From: Lamellibrachia satsuma
Lineage: Eukaryota > Annelida > Polychaeta > Sabellida > Siboglinidae
DNA length: 64,000 bases
NCBI GenBank assembly: GCA_033239005.1
Contig: BSQZ01000030.1
Location: forward strand, 2,415,001-2,479,000
Reading direction: 5' to 3'
In this document: piece by piece, positions 34,141 through 46,225 of the stretch
Position numbering within the stretch: position 1 is the stretch's first letter
Layout of the letters: each line of letters begins with the position of its first letter
Made by a program: the position numbers and the translations under genes
Notes under the pieces: model-generated
Database searches by the model: none
The model's input: only the letters and a program-made list of their open reading frames with translations
Told to the model about the DNA's origin: nothing

Positions 34141-34469
34141 TTGCACAACGGTGCCTCATGATTTTGTTTCTTAGACTGCGTACTAGGCAAAAGGAAATTT
34201 TTGTATTTTAGATGGTACTAAGAAATCTGTACAGGTATCTTTCAAGTTTCTGCTAGATGATGAAGTAAAACTTGTAAAGCCTCAGGTCTCTTCAATCTGT
34301 GGTTCAAAGGGAGTAAAATATCACAGACACAGGAAACATGTATAACCTGGTGAGGATTCATTTAGAGAAATATAATATTCTATATAAACACCAATACAGA
34401 TGTCATTTGAAACATTCCACTATACACCCAACATTGCATTTACTTAAAGACATTGCAGGTGAAAAAGAT

Positions 34470-35300
34470 ATTACATTGGCTGTGGTCCTTGATTTATCAA
34501 AGGCATGATACAATTAATCATGACATTTTGTTATATAAGTTAAATCACTACGGAATCAGAAGAATCAGTAATATATGTTTTTATAGTTACCTCCTTAATC
34601 ATAAACAATAACAAACTACAAAGCAAACAATAGCATACAAATAAACAATGAAATTATTAACTAGGTTAGCAAGTACAAAAATTAAGAATCTGTGAAATTC
34701 CCAGGACTATATATAGATAAGCATTTAACATGGAAAGAACATATCAACATAATCAGCTCCAAAATAGCTAGAGCCATTTTTGCACTTAATAGAGTAAAAC
34801 ATTTTATACACATAAAGCATTAAAATCATTATACTACTTAATTCACAGTAACATAACATATGGTATACAAGCATGGGGCAATGTAAACACAAGGAAATTA
34901 GACATATTACAAAAACGTGCTCTAAGAATAATTAATAAAGGATATAGGAGACATACTGACCCTACATTTAAGTCTGAACAATTACTGAAAATCTTAGATG
35001 TATATAAGCTACATGTCTCACTAGCTATTTATGTATGACTTTCACCATGATTTATTACCTAAATAATTTAAATATTTTGCTATCAAAAAGAATTTGGATA
35101 AAAGTACTAGAATAACTAGACATTACAACCTTCTTGTAAAAGAGAGACCTAGAACACATTTTTTTAATCTAACTTGCCTAAACACAATTTTACAAGAGTT
35201 TTGAACAATATAGACGATAAAATAAGGAATATTAAACACAGATCAAAGTTTAAACACCTATTGCATTCATCAATGCTCAGAATGCAACTAAATTTATGAA
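34470..35300 (+). mobile_element. Decayed non-LTR retrotransposon (RT fragments)
   Basis: Fragments in several frames: VVLDLSKA and INHDILLYKLNHYGIRR (RT motif A region), then FPGLYIDKHLTWKEHIN, SKIARAIFALNRV, ITYGIQAWGNVNTRKLDIL and QKRALRIINKGYR. The RT middle is deleted and stops are frequent. The order is typical of jockey/CR1-type pol; clade not assigned. Confidence 0.7.
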
Positions 35301-35629
35301 ACTAAAACCCAGTTCTTGTCTTTAAGTCCTTTTACTGTTTCAAATTCTGTTTTATTAAGTCAAAGTCAAATTATGTTTGGATCTATGCATTATACTCATT
35401 TACATATATTTTGATAGTACAAACTTCTCAGTTCATTGCCATGTCACCAACAGCAGTGATAGACTACATGTAATTAATATTCTGGTTATATATATTTATC
35501 CGGCTCATAGCCTAATGTAATCTAATTAGTTGTTCGACACGGGTTCTTACATTTGTATTTACTATACATTTGAAACCATGGTAAAAACATCCTTGAATGG
35601 ATAGATGATCTGGTATCTTGGTTATTAAT

Positions 35630-35942
35630 ATTAATCATAATTACCTTTCAAGAAACTTAGTTTTCGCCATCAGTGCTCTATGAAGGATGTTTATATTCTA
35701 GACCATGAGGAGAACTGGCACAGGAGATAAATAAAGGAGGCGATTAACATCCACAGAGAGAAACCTATGCTGAACCGAGATGTTGGCCAGGAGCTCCCAC
35801 CATCTTGTCCTACTCCATCTTGTGTCACATGACATTGGTCATGTGACACGTCCGTAACTTCAGTCTGCTGAAGAAGACTGCGAGATGCAGTTTAAATATA
35901 CAGTACGAACACTAAGTTTCTTGAGAGGTAATTATGCTTAAT
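35630..35942 (+). mobile_element. Penelope-like element, 3' terminal fragment flanked by inverted repeats
   Basis: It encodes VYILDHEENWHRR, a stop, then IKEAINIHREKPMLNRDVGQ and ELPPSC. This is the last part of the GIY-YIG endonuclease region of Penelope-like elements. It is enclosed by an inverted pair of about 30 bp: cataattacctttcaagaaa... (35,630-35,662) and its complement at 35,911-35,942. A palindrome gtgtcacatgacattggtca tgtgacac follows the stop. Confidence 0.7.
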
Positions 35943-36059
35943 ACATGGTAAAACAGTATTTGGCCCAATACTTATCTAAATGACTGTTGAAATAGTACAG
36001 TGAAGGGCTGGTGATGACTATTTTGGTTGGGATGTAATAATAGAGTAATGATAATTATT

Positions 36060-36338
36060 TTAAATGGTGTCACTGGAAGATGGCTTTAAGCCAAGTGACA
36101 ACCATGCAACATAGCAACAACACTTTGAGCGACATTGTTTGGTTGCGAGTGGCAAGTTATTCAACTGGCATGTACCTGTATTTAGAAACAAACTTCTTCC
36201 AGAGCCGTTTACTCTCTGTATCACATGTGATAGATCACTTGTTCTTGTATTGTATAAATGTTGGTTCCGAACCATATCAATATTTGTTCTCAAATAGTCT
36301 GGAGCATTAGCATTGATGATATTGTACGTGTGACCCAA
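36060..36338 (-). mobile_element. LINE pol C-terminal remnant
   Basis: The - strand frame includes NAPDYLRTNIDMVRNQHLYN, TRTSDLSHVIQRVNGSGRSL and LNNLPLATKQC. This matches the general pattern of non-LTR ORF2 C-termini (aPdYL..., YNTR..., NGSGR..., WNNLP). Confidence 0.55.
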
Positions 36339-37429
36339 CTTTAACTGTTCTACTCTATATTGAACAGGTAATAAAATCTTTATTTTCGCACATTAAAAAT
36401 GGCAATTGTAAGTTCTTTAAAATACAGTAATGTTCGTAATAATACAGTTGACATCATCATCATCTAAAATATTACATGTCTTAAAACCATTTCTGATGTC
36501 TAACATTTCCAATAAAACATTCACATTTGATAGTTACGTTAGACAAACCAGCCTTCCACACACGGCCAATATCAAACACAGACACGTCATACATTGTATC
36601 ACATTCATTTAGGATATGATGGTAATTTGCGCTACAATTTGACCAACGGCTTGCAATGGACAACTTAACAACACTGTTTATAATCAGTGAATTGTGGTTA
36701 ATAGCTTTATGAATACATTTTGAGAACATTTGCTTTAAGATTACCAATAATGGCAAACTATCCGATAACAACGCTATAACATCACCGTATGTAAGCGGTG
36801 CTAGCCTCCACAACTTTCTAGGTGCCTTTCGCCATGCAGTGCAAATAGTACCAACACTCTTGCTCTGAAGATCCCACAGTGGGGCTCCATAATAAGAGCA
36901 GTAATATTGTTTAAATAAATTGCATTTTACATTCGTCTTAATATGACCGAAATCGGCCATGAACATATAGCTTCTCCAGAATTTGGCAGTGGCATCGGCA
37001 ACTAAACTATCCTTATTAATAACAGATATATGATGGCCCAGATGTACAGCATCTTCAGTACTACACAACTCAGTGTCATTAAAAAACACAGTTCTGTTGT
37101 TGGGTTTACAATTATGACCTCTAAAAATCAAATATGTACTCTTAGAACCGTTAAAATTTACACAGTATTCATGTGCATATTTTTCGCATATACCGATTAA
37201 AACTTTTGAGTCAAAATCTTGTGGGTGTTAGCAAAGTGAGATCATCGGCGTATCCGATGCAACCCATATAGTGGTTGCCCATCTGGCATCCCACACCACT
37301 CTTTTCAAACTGTTCAAATAATCCATCCACGTATATGGAGAAGAGAATATAGGAGAAAGGACTGTTCCTGTTTGACTCCGTTACAAGCGGTAAACTGGGA
37401 TGACATACTAGCCCAGCTAGCACAGCTTG

Positions 37430-39870
37430 GTTGGGCCAACATTGTAATAAGCTCGCGACGGTCGCGGTCTGCATGTTGACCTACTGTCAACGTTGGGCCA
37501 ACGGTGGAAACTTGTAGTGGGCAGACGGCAACGCGGCGACGTCATGCCTACGTTACGCCAACTATTAAAACATCGTAGCGACACCTAGCGAAGAATCTCG
37601 CATATGCTCATTGGTTGGGGTTCCGTTGTGAAATAGTTGCCACCGTCGCGATCTGCATGGTAACGTTTCGCCATCGTTTTGCCAACGACATCCAACATAC
37701 GATTAATCATGTAATCCGAAGAGCGGCTCGCCAACCGGGGATACCACGTATACGTAGCGATACAGCGTGGGAGAAGAATGTCAGAAATGCGGTATGTAAG
37801 AGAATTGGCGGTTTAGTCACCCATTCGGGCGGCAAATTTTTATATCGTTGAACCGTTAAATGTACCAAGCAGCAGAGAAAACGTTATTTGTAGATAGCAA
37901 TTTGAGGTAATGTTTTATTATAGTAAAATATAGCGATTGTCACATAAAGGTTGTATTTCATAACAGATTAGTACCATAAAGCATAAACGGGTTATTGATT
38001 TTTAATTGAGTTTATTGTTGGGCGAGCGATAATAGAGACGTCGAAGTGGTCACTCAACATAGCAAAACATGTTTATCTGTTCTTTTTCTGTAGTTTTTAG
38101 TTATTACGGACGCTATGAAATAATTGTTTTCATACAGATCAAAACATAGGCGGGATCATAACGATGTTGTTGACAATTTTGCAACCGTTTTATCTAGTCC
38201 TGGCGGGCTTGTGGAGGTTGGAGGAATTGTAGAAGTTATTCTGTTTGAGATGTTGGTGAAGAGCAACAGCTACATTTGACTCTATAGTCTGTGCTTAAAA
38301 TATTCTTAAGCATGTATTTAATTTATGGAGTTAATTTGATAGCATTTTGCTTATTTTATTTGTTCTATGGAAATGTAATATATACCCCACATTGAACAGA
38401 AATGCACTATTGTTGGATGCATATTTTTGTTCACCATTTTACTCTGCATTTGCCTTTAAAATGGTAGATATTTCAAATATGTTATGTTAACATTTTCAAC
38501 AGGTGCAGTGCGTCGGAACACCGGTCTGCACTCAGGATGCAAACAATAGAGATGTTGAGTGGACCCTGAAACAATGGCTGCGATTCCTGTACACCACGAT
38601 GGTGGAAGACATCAGAGGCAACATAGGAGGAGGGAACAGAGGAGGAGGGAACAGTTACAACTGCAACACATTTAGCTTGAGGAAGAACTGGTACAACACA
38701 GACACTACATCCAAAATTTCGAAACCATAATCAATTACACAATTTTGCTGTAATCAATTACAATTACATAATTGGACCCAGCCCTGACTGCACCATACAT
38801 AGTCATAGGGAGGCTTGTATGATAGCGATCTCTCAGGTCTTAGTGCAGGCCTCCCTGGATCATCAAAACTATGTAAAATATGTACAAACTGTTATTTGAC
38901 TCTGTATGTATCATCTAAACAAATAAAATTCACTTCACCTCCATCTCATTGTCTCTGATCAGATATGGTTTCGATGAGGGGGCTGTCAATACTGAATGCA
39001 ACATACTTTGTTTTTGGGTGAGTTGAGATAGAGGGCAACTGAATTACATGCTGATTCAACTATGTACAGTAGCCCCAGGCTTGGTTGATTGTGTTAGACA
39101 GTAAAACAATATCATCAGCAAGATCAGTATCACTTAGGACCTTTGCAGGATGATGCCTTCTGCTATGTCGAGGGCCAAATGTAAATCCAGGTGCTGTGTC
39201 ATCTTCACCTATCACCATTATTATCTACACTGAGACTAGTGTAACGTTCACATGTATGCCATAGTATGCCATGCATGGGTATTATGTTGAATGCACAAAT
39301 GTAGGGGACTTAATGTACATTAGTTAGGTTATATCTGTGAAATAATTGTGAAACTGTTGTGTTCTACTTCTAGCGATAGGTTAGTAATTGTGAAGCCATA
39401 ATTTGTTAGTTGTTATTGTATTTCTTTTGTGTCAAATTTATTGCAGTATGAAACCATATCTGAGTATGTCTTAGAATATTAAAGCATAACATTTGTAATT
39501 ATAGCATAAGCTATATCATATAAAATTGTTTATACATTAGTACAGCTTTCAAATATACAATAACTGAGGTTGTATTTGAATTAGGATTATGCTGTCAATG
39601 CATTATTATGATTGTTAGTATGATATTACAAGTCTCATTATGACTGCACTCTCTGTGTCTAAGAATGGATTGGAATGTTTGTATATCACAGTATCGATGT
39701 ATACATGATGATATTAAAATAGTATTTTTGTACGTTCAACTATACTCGGATGAAAACTGATTGTAATTTTACATTGTGAAACATATTTGAAATAAAATGA
39801 ATATTTTTATTATAAACATGTTCGTTTTTGAAGGTTGGGAACACACTGAAATATGGTTGAAGCAACATTA
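37430..39870. other. Interior of the nested element, no gene recognised
   Basis: Short open frames at 37,615-37,851 and 38,503-38,730 show no domain I can name. The rest is AT-rich. Confidence 0.45.
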
Positions 39871-39877
39871 GCAGATG

Positions 39878-40167
39878 GTTGGGGTAACGTTGGCGGATGG
39901 TTGGGGCAACGTTGGCAGATGGTTGGGGCACCGTTGGCTGATGGTTGGGGCAACGTTGGCTGATGGTTGGGGCAACGTTGGCGGATAGTTGGGGTAACGT
40001 TGGCTGATGGTTGGGGCAACGTTGGCTGATGGTTGGGGCAACGTTGGCTGATGGTTGGGGCAACGTTGGCGGATGGTTGGGGTAACGTTGGCTGATGGTT
40101 GGGGCAACGTTGGCTGATGGTTGGGGCAACGTTGGCTGATGGTTGGGGCAACGTTGGCTGATGGTTG
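39878..40167. repeat. 22-bp minisatellite (ggttggggcaacgttggctgat), about 13 copies
   Basis: It sits in the subterminal part of the nested DNA transposon and repeats the same gcaacgttgg motif found at both element ends. Confidence 0.9.
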
Positions 40168-40889
40168 GCTGTTGACGTAGGCGCAACGTTGGCCCAACGA
40201 GCAAAGTAACGTTGCGCCAACAATAGTTGCTGCTGTTGGGCCAACGTTGCGCCAACGGTTGGCATATGGTTGGCTGACTGTCACTGTGCTAGCTGGGAGA
40301 GCCCCATCTTACTTTAAGTTTTTGTTTAGTATACATATAAAGCAGCAATCTTAATACCAGGGTTGATACCTTACGTTTTAGAATTACTCTAAAAAGCTTA
40401 CAATAACTGACCCTGTCGAATGCTTTCCTGGCATCTAACATGAGTGCATACACGTTACTGCCATTTGCATTATATTTATAATAACTGATTAACATATGTG
40501 CAGTGAGTAGTGGACATATTTTGTTGAAAACCGACAGATTTAAATTTATTAACACAAACATATGAAACCTCGGTGGAGCATTTAACATATATGATATATC
40601 TGATAATCTTATTCTGTGTACACTGCATTCTACATAGCAACGATTCCAAACCATTCTTTAGTTTCTTAAACCACGCAAACACACAACACGAAGCATTGCA
40701 TTTAATGTAGCATTGCTTTATCCTAACATTAAAACTTCTACAGTGCTGAAATCAACGCAAACCATACCATTTTCAATATTTCCTAAGTCGGCATCAAAAA
40801 TCAAAGTTTTGGGTGGCAACGGTGCCTCAAGTAGGTACTGCGTGTTCATTTCCGGTAAATGTCGTAAACGTTGCACTCGCAGCAACTAA

Positions 40890-42195
40890 GCCGACGTAAA
40901 AAAAAGAAACTCGTTTCTCGTCCGGACTTTTTTTAAACGGAAGATTGAGGCATTTATTATTTACTCTTTGTGGATTTTTAAAGTTTTTTAAGGTGGCCGC
41001 CATGTCTTAGATTTTCATTGTGACTGATATAAAGACTGCTGTAGTTTTCCCGATGGAACATGCCAATGATGTATATTACTATAAAGTATGTCATTCAATT
41101 TGCAGATACAATACTTCAATAGTAATGGCAGATGAATAAAAACATTTAGGTCAGTGGAATATGACCCGTAAATGTACACCGGAACACTTAAATTGACTAG
41201 AAAGAAACAAGAGGCAAACACAATGTTAGAATGCATTTATTATTGTCATGTATGTGTAGATTTGGCCATGGTTTCATTAGTTTGTATCACGTACAGCCAT
41301 ACAACCGAACGAGAGTTATATTGATTGAGCTGGTATTATGTATATAGCCCAGTAGTTCAACAACTAGCTACTGTATTTCTAGTATACCAGTTTTTGTACT
41401 ATTGTTGTCGAGCTACGAATGCGCGCACAAACGGAAACCGACATTATAGAGCACGTTAGTCTCGTTTGCTACCGTGTTGGTTTTATGCAAATTTTTTCAT
41501 GATTACCAATAAATGCTCACTTCCGCCCCCCAACGACACGCTACCCGCCATCGGATTTCACACATAAACACATTTGGAATTAAAACAGAGAGAACAAACA
41601 ATAACATAGTTATTTATTAAAACAATTAAAATGTGATAATACTAATACTAATTATTTGTTTTTATAATGAGATAGGTATATATTTAAAGTGTTATGGTGT
41701 GCACAACTTGGGGGCCGGAAGTACATTACCTCGTCAACTAACGCATCGAAACACGAATCACTTCTGTCCTCTTTTCACGTAGTCTTAGAAAGATGGCAGA
41801 CCTCCTTGAAGCACTACGTCACGTTTTCATTAATATTGATCGGGTTTGTTTCCATGTGACCAGCCTCGATTTGTGACTTGAGTGGGCGGTTTATGGAGCA
41901 CGTCAGAGGCATGTAAACAGTGGCCCGCTTTAGCACAAATGTGTCTGGGTACGGAATATCTAAAGCAAGGGATCATCACTCTTACTGTAGACTATGTAAA
42001 AGCCACATACAGCCAGGGTTACACATTGTATGATGCGTAGTCTAAAGCACGGCAAGTCTTGGACAGAGATTTCTTCACAGAACCGAACAACGTTTTTAAA
42101 AATCATTTCTTTTGTCAATAGTAAATAATAAAAAGGAGGCGGCGGCCAAAAAGGAAACGGGTGGGGACGAGAAACTAGTTTCTTTTTCACGTCGC
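40890..42195. mobile_element. Candidate inverted-repeat element, about 1.3 kb
   Basis: The left end at 40,890 reads gccgacgtaaaaaaaagaaa ctcgtttctcgtcc. The right end (42,164-42,195), inverted, reads gcgacgtgaaaaagaaacta gtttctcgtcc. No transposase frame. The flanks share only ctaa, so the target duplication is unproven. Confidence 0.5.
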
Positions 42196-42199
42196 CTAA

Positions 42200-43420
42200 T
42201 GTATGGTTAAGACCACATTTTGTAGATATTTTAAGGACGTTTTCTCCTTATTTATTTTGTATGTTGTGTTGATGTTGCTGATAATGTTTTTTTAACCGCT
42301 TAAACCTAATAAATATGTATTGTTCGTTGCGGCAAATTTAGAAACGCGCTTATAGCGGATTATTCCGCTATTAGTTATTGCTAACGTCGCCGTCTACCGG
42401 GTAAATATAACAACGTAGATTAACGTGTTTGTTCCCTGTTCATGAAAGTTGGCTCGTTGGACAATAATACGGTGAGATATTTACGAAGTGAGTTGATTAC
42501 TTTTTAACATAAGGTAATTTCGTCAGTCTGGATCAATACTGGTTTAAATCTTTGCATGTTTACTATGTAGATGATTGAAGTAACCATGCTAATTTGTTAT
42601 GTCACTGCGGCTAAGGCTGCCTATGCCTATGGCTATGCCATGGCGCCTATGGCTATGGCCGGTCATTATGGACCCATGTCCATTATGACGTACTTGTATA
42701 TTGTATGGAGTCCGAGAATGAAGCAACTGTAGTTTGTATTAATTCGCACTATAGGTGATCTATCAGTACATGTGGCCGATCACTCTTCATCAATGAGTCA
42801 TAGCCGTAGGGGCAAGACAGGAAATCCCGTGCAAGACTAGCAAAAAAACTGTTGGGTGAAAACCGACACAGAGACCTTGGTTTGCAGCAACTGACTCACA
42901 GGTGCCAACCCCGAATGATGCATACCTGTACGACCGATAACATAAATCCGTAACATCGCAAACCAACCCGTAAGATTTTTTACGTCATCGATTGGCCGCT
43001 CACGCCCTAGCGTAGTTCGCCGTGCAAAATGGGATCTCGCGAGACTTTTGTACAGAGTTGCTAACGATTGCGACGTTAGCAATATTTTAGCTGGGCACAG
43101 CTAAAATATTCGCAAGAGTTGCTTTTCAGACATATTTTGAGCTGATGGTATGTTATTCGCAGGTCATTTAATAAACGCGGGCCGTATACTGTAATACAAG
43201 TTGTCTACTACATCCGTACGACCGTCACATTAAAACAATATGTAAGACTTGGCAGCTGGTTACCTACATGCACTCTATCCTCTAGAGATGTCAAAGGAAT
43301 AGGCTTACCAGTTCAATATTTGCCTAGGATGCGTGTATTTTGAGAAAGCATTTGACAGTTCAGACCATCAGTCGTCGCTGAGAGCGGAAAAGGTAAAGAT
43401 GAACATTATGGTCCAAACAC
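42200..43420. other. Mixed-composition intergenic DNA
   Basis: A small tandem 'gcctatggctatgcc' stretch occurs near 42,620-42,660, and an inverted 'aatattttagctgggcacag ctaaaatatt' hairpin at about 43,081-43,110. No gene was identified. Confidence 0.4.
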
Positions 43421-43421
43421 A

Positions 43422-43784
43422 TCAATAACAGTACGTCATCACCATAATCTCACCATCATCATCATGGCGGCCTCGCCCGACCTGCCCAGTGTTGACTCGG
43501 CCTCTTTCTGCCAGTTGTACTCTGCTTTGTACTAACTCCCGCGAAATTACGCAACGGCAACGCACTCGTGGAGCGTCGAACACCACCACTAAGTCATGAC
43601 TGAAGCCACCGCTGGTATCCTGATCACATTGGACGCCACCTGAAAAGTTAAGGTGAGCCAGCTTTTGTACTAACTTCATTATCAATGACGGCATAATTAT
43701 GTCCTCGAATATGAATAATTCACCAACGACATCGTAACTTTCGCAGTTTTTCTCGCTTCCATCGTTGTGAAACTGAGCCACTCC
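43422..43784 (-). CDS. Unidentified exon-like ORF left of the LINE (partial)
   Basis: The - strand frame includes VAQFHNDGSEKNCESYDVVG, ELFIFEDIIMPSLIMKLVQ and GGVQCDQDTSGGFSHDLVVV. I do not recognise it. It stays open into the LINE, where it is only antisense. An acceptor-like ttaacttttcag is present in the middle, so it may be two exons. It could pair with the ORF on the other side of the LINE. Confidence 0.25.
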   Translation of the reverse strand, partial: GVAQFHNDGSEKNCESYDVVGELFIFEDIIMPSLIMKLVQKLAHLNFSGGVQCDQDTSGGFSHDLVVVFDAPRVRCRCVISRELVQSRVQLAERGRVNTGQVGRGRHDDDGEIMVMTYCY

Positions 43785-45390
43785 AGAATTGGTAGCTAAG
43801 AAAATAAAGGCAATGAAGGATAACAAATCACCGGGAGTGGATGGGATTCCTCCAAATTTACTATTGGAAACAGTAGAACAAATCAGTATACCACTTGCAA
43901 GAGTATTCAACTTGTCATTAAAAGAGGGAGTTGTTCCGTTTGAATGGAAAGAAGCAAACATCATACCATTATTTAAAAAGGGTTCGAGAAATAAGTCAGA
44001 GAATTACAGACCAGTGAGTTTAACGTCAGTGATTTGTAAATTATTAGAAAGGTTAATTAAATACCATATGGTGGACTTCCTCGTTAAGCATAAATTATTA
44101 AATTCATCTCAACATGGATTCCTTAAAGCGAGGTCATGCTTAACAAATATGTTATGTTTTTTGGAAGAAATCACTAAGTGGATAGACGTGGGATCGCCAG
44201 TAGATATTATCTACTTAGATTTTCAGAAAGCTTTTGACAAAGTGCCACATCAAAGACTACTACTTAAATAAAAAGCCCATGGTATCGGGGATAGCATAAC
44301 AGACTGGATAGAACAATGGCTGACTGACAGAAGACAACGAGTTGTAGTAGATGGAGAAGTTTCAAATTGGAAATCGGTTTTGAGTGGGGTACCTCAAGGA
44401 TCAGTATTAGGACCTATATTATTCTTAATTTATACCAATGACTTGGACGACAGTATAACAAGTAACGTACTGAAATTTGCGGATGACACAAACCTGTTTA
44501 GAAAAGTTAATACTGATGGTGATAAACAACATTTACAAAACGATCTAGACAGATTAGTGAAATAGTCTGAGAAATGGCAGATGTTGTTCAATTTTGGGAA
44601 ATGTAAATGCCTACATACAGGACATGGGAACTTGAATGTAAACTATAAAATGGGAGATACTGTTCTAGGTACTACTGTAAAAGAAAAGGACTTAGGAGTT
44701 ACAATAAGCGCTGATATGAAAGTTTCAGAGCAGTGTGGTATTGCAGCTTCAAAGGGTAATCAAATTCTTGGATTAATTAGAAGAAACATAACATACAAGG
44801 GAAAAAAGTTAATTATACCTCTTTATAAAGCAATAGTCAGACCTCATTTAGAATACTGTATACAAGCATGGAGACCATATCGTAAGAAGGATATAGATAC
44901 GCTTGAACGCATACAAAGGAGAGCAACTAAAATGATTCCAGAACTGAGAGACCTTAGTTATGAAGAATGCCTGAAAGAATGTGGTTTAACAACTCTAGAG
45001 ACAAGGAGGTTAAGAGGAGATCAGATTGAAGTTTTTAAGATATTGAATGGGTATGAAAATATTGATAGAATATGTTTTTCTCACTCAAGAAGGATAGCAG
45101 AACTAGAGGACATGAGGTAAAATTAGTAAAGGATCAATGTAGATTGGACATCAGGAAGCACTCGTTCTCACAGAGGACAAAAAATGAATGGAACAAATTG
45201 TCTACAGATTGTTTAACTGCTAGCAGCGTGAATATGTTTAAAAATAAGGTATACACATATCTCATGAGGGCAGGTTATAAGTAGATGAACATTGTTGGAC
45301 TCTCGATAAGCCAATGGCTTCCTTGTCCACTTGCCATCTGGGCCTTTGGCTTGGATGGCAAATCTTTTTAAATCTTGTTAAATCACTCCT
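43785..45390 (+). mobile_element. CR1/L2-like LINE, 5'-truncated, nearly intact reverse transcriptase
   Basis: The RT domain contains AMKDNKSPGVDGIPPNLLLE, NYRPVSLTSVICKLLERLI, YLDFQKAFDKVPHQ (motif A), SGVPQGSVLGPILFLIYTND (motif B) and LKFADDTNLF (motif C). The post-RT region has EKDLGVTISADMKVS, IVRPHLEYCIQAWRPYRKKD and a C-terminus KNEWNKLSTDCLTASSVNMF. Only two in-frame stops (44269, 44563) and one frameshift (about 45,080) break it, so insertion was fairly recent. The endonuclease half is missing. Confidence 0.9.
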
Positions 45391-45392
45391 TG

Positions 45393-45578
45393 CAAATTAT
45401 GAAAGGCGGTAGGCCGGTCTCCCAGCCATAGCCGCTGCAGAAGTCGGGTGACATTCCAAGTAGACGGCAGTTATTGTTATTGTTGCAGAAGATGGAACCG
45501 ATCAACTCACGAACAACCTCTGCGAAATCAAAGACGCAGCTGGTTGCCGTTAACTGGCCGTGCACGTCGTATATGATG
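45393..45578 (-). CDS. Unidentified exon-like ORF right of the LINE (partial)
   Basis: The - strand frame has acceptor-like atcgtgcag at 45,579, then IIYDVHGQLTATSCVFDFAE, VVRELIGSIFCNNNNNCRLL and GYGWETGLPPFIICK, ending where the LINE begins. Cys-rich with no known domain recognised. It may be a host exon or another transposon's protein. Confidence 0.3.
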
Positions 45579-45719
45579 CTGCACGATAGAAAAACAAATG
45601 CATATGCGCTGAGAATGAAAACACAGCAGTAGAATAAAAAATATACTAAACTTACTTGACAGAAATATGCGGTAAATAAGTGTCGTGTCGAAGTAATGCC
45701 AACAAACATGTTACTAAGC

Positions 45720-46225
45720 GGTGCGCTGATGTGAATGAGTCACTGTAGAAATGACGACAACGAGTACTGTTACGTGTCGTTTGTCCCTAATTAACATAAT
45801 GATAAAAAAGTAGATGTTATTCACAGAACTTCAAATTTGCTGTGCTTCGCAAATGCGTTACTCAGTGCCAATGGCAACGGCGTTCATTTCTATCTTGATC
45901 TATATGACAATTGTTTTGGCCCAAATGATGAGAGAGGCTATTTTTAAAATGGTTGTAAAATATTGGTCAAAGTGGCATCATGCAGTTTCTGAATCAATAC
46001 ACCCTAAAGTACCAGAAACCACAAAAAACTTCGTATGTAGCCTACTTCCAGGTTGAACTCTGTTTTGTACAGCTGGCAACGGGACAAATAAAGACGTCGA
46101 CGCATCTCGCATCTACGTCACCATCTCCACAACCACGTCAATGTCCTGCAACTACACACATTACAACTACATCAGCTAGAATAACGGATTTTTCGTTACC
46201 CAAAGAAAATATATATAGTTTGTAA
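45720..46225. other. Intergenic, no gene recognised
   Basis: Short open frames only, with no motif I can support. Confidence 0.4.

Larger units (their letters stand above)
37412..40297. mobile_element. DNA transposon (non-autonomous) inserted in a LINE, about 2.9 kb
   Basis: Terminal inverted repeats CCCAGCTAGCACAG at 37,412-37,425 and at 40,284-40,297 (inverted). Both ends carry many ttgggccaac / gttggcgcaac motifs. It interrupts the LINE RT between KVRWG and the segment before YVDGL. Removing the element plus one 2-bp AG copy restores the LINE frame, which suggests a 2-bp target duplication. No transposase was recognised. Confidence 0.75.
36481..40690 (-). mobile_element. Non-LTR retrotransposon pol, split by a nested DNA element
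   Basis: Right part (about 40,300-40,690): LDARKAFDRVSYCKLFRVIL and TKQKLKVRWG (RT motif A and after). Left part (36,481-37,395): LFSIYVDGLFEQFEKSGVGC, MGCIGYADDLTLLTPT (the catalytic YADD motif), then the post-RT region AVHLGHHISV and CSYYGAPLWDL. Frameshifts occur near 37,340 and 37,200. The 2.9 kb insert at about 37,412-40,297 separates the halves. Confidence 0.75.

Noticed and set aside
37615..37851. Transposase ORF in the nested element
   Set aside because: 78 codons without any catalytic or DNA-binding pattern that I recognise.
41791..41874. Short ORF starting MADLLEALRHVF with a good start context
   Set aside because: Only 27 codons, inside an inverted-repeat element, and with no further exon.
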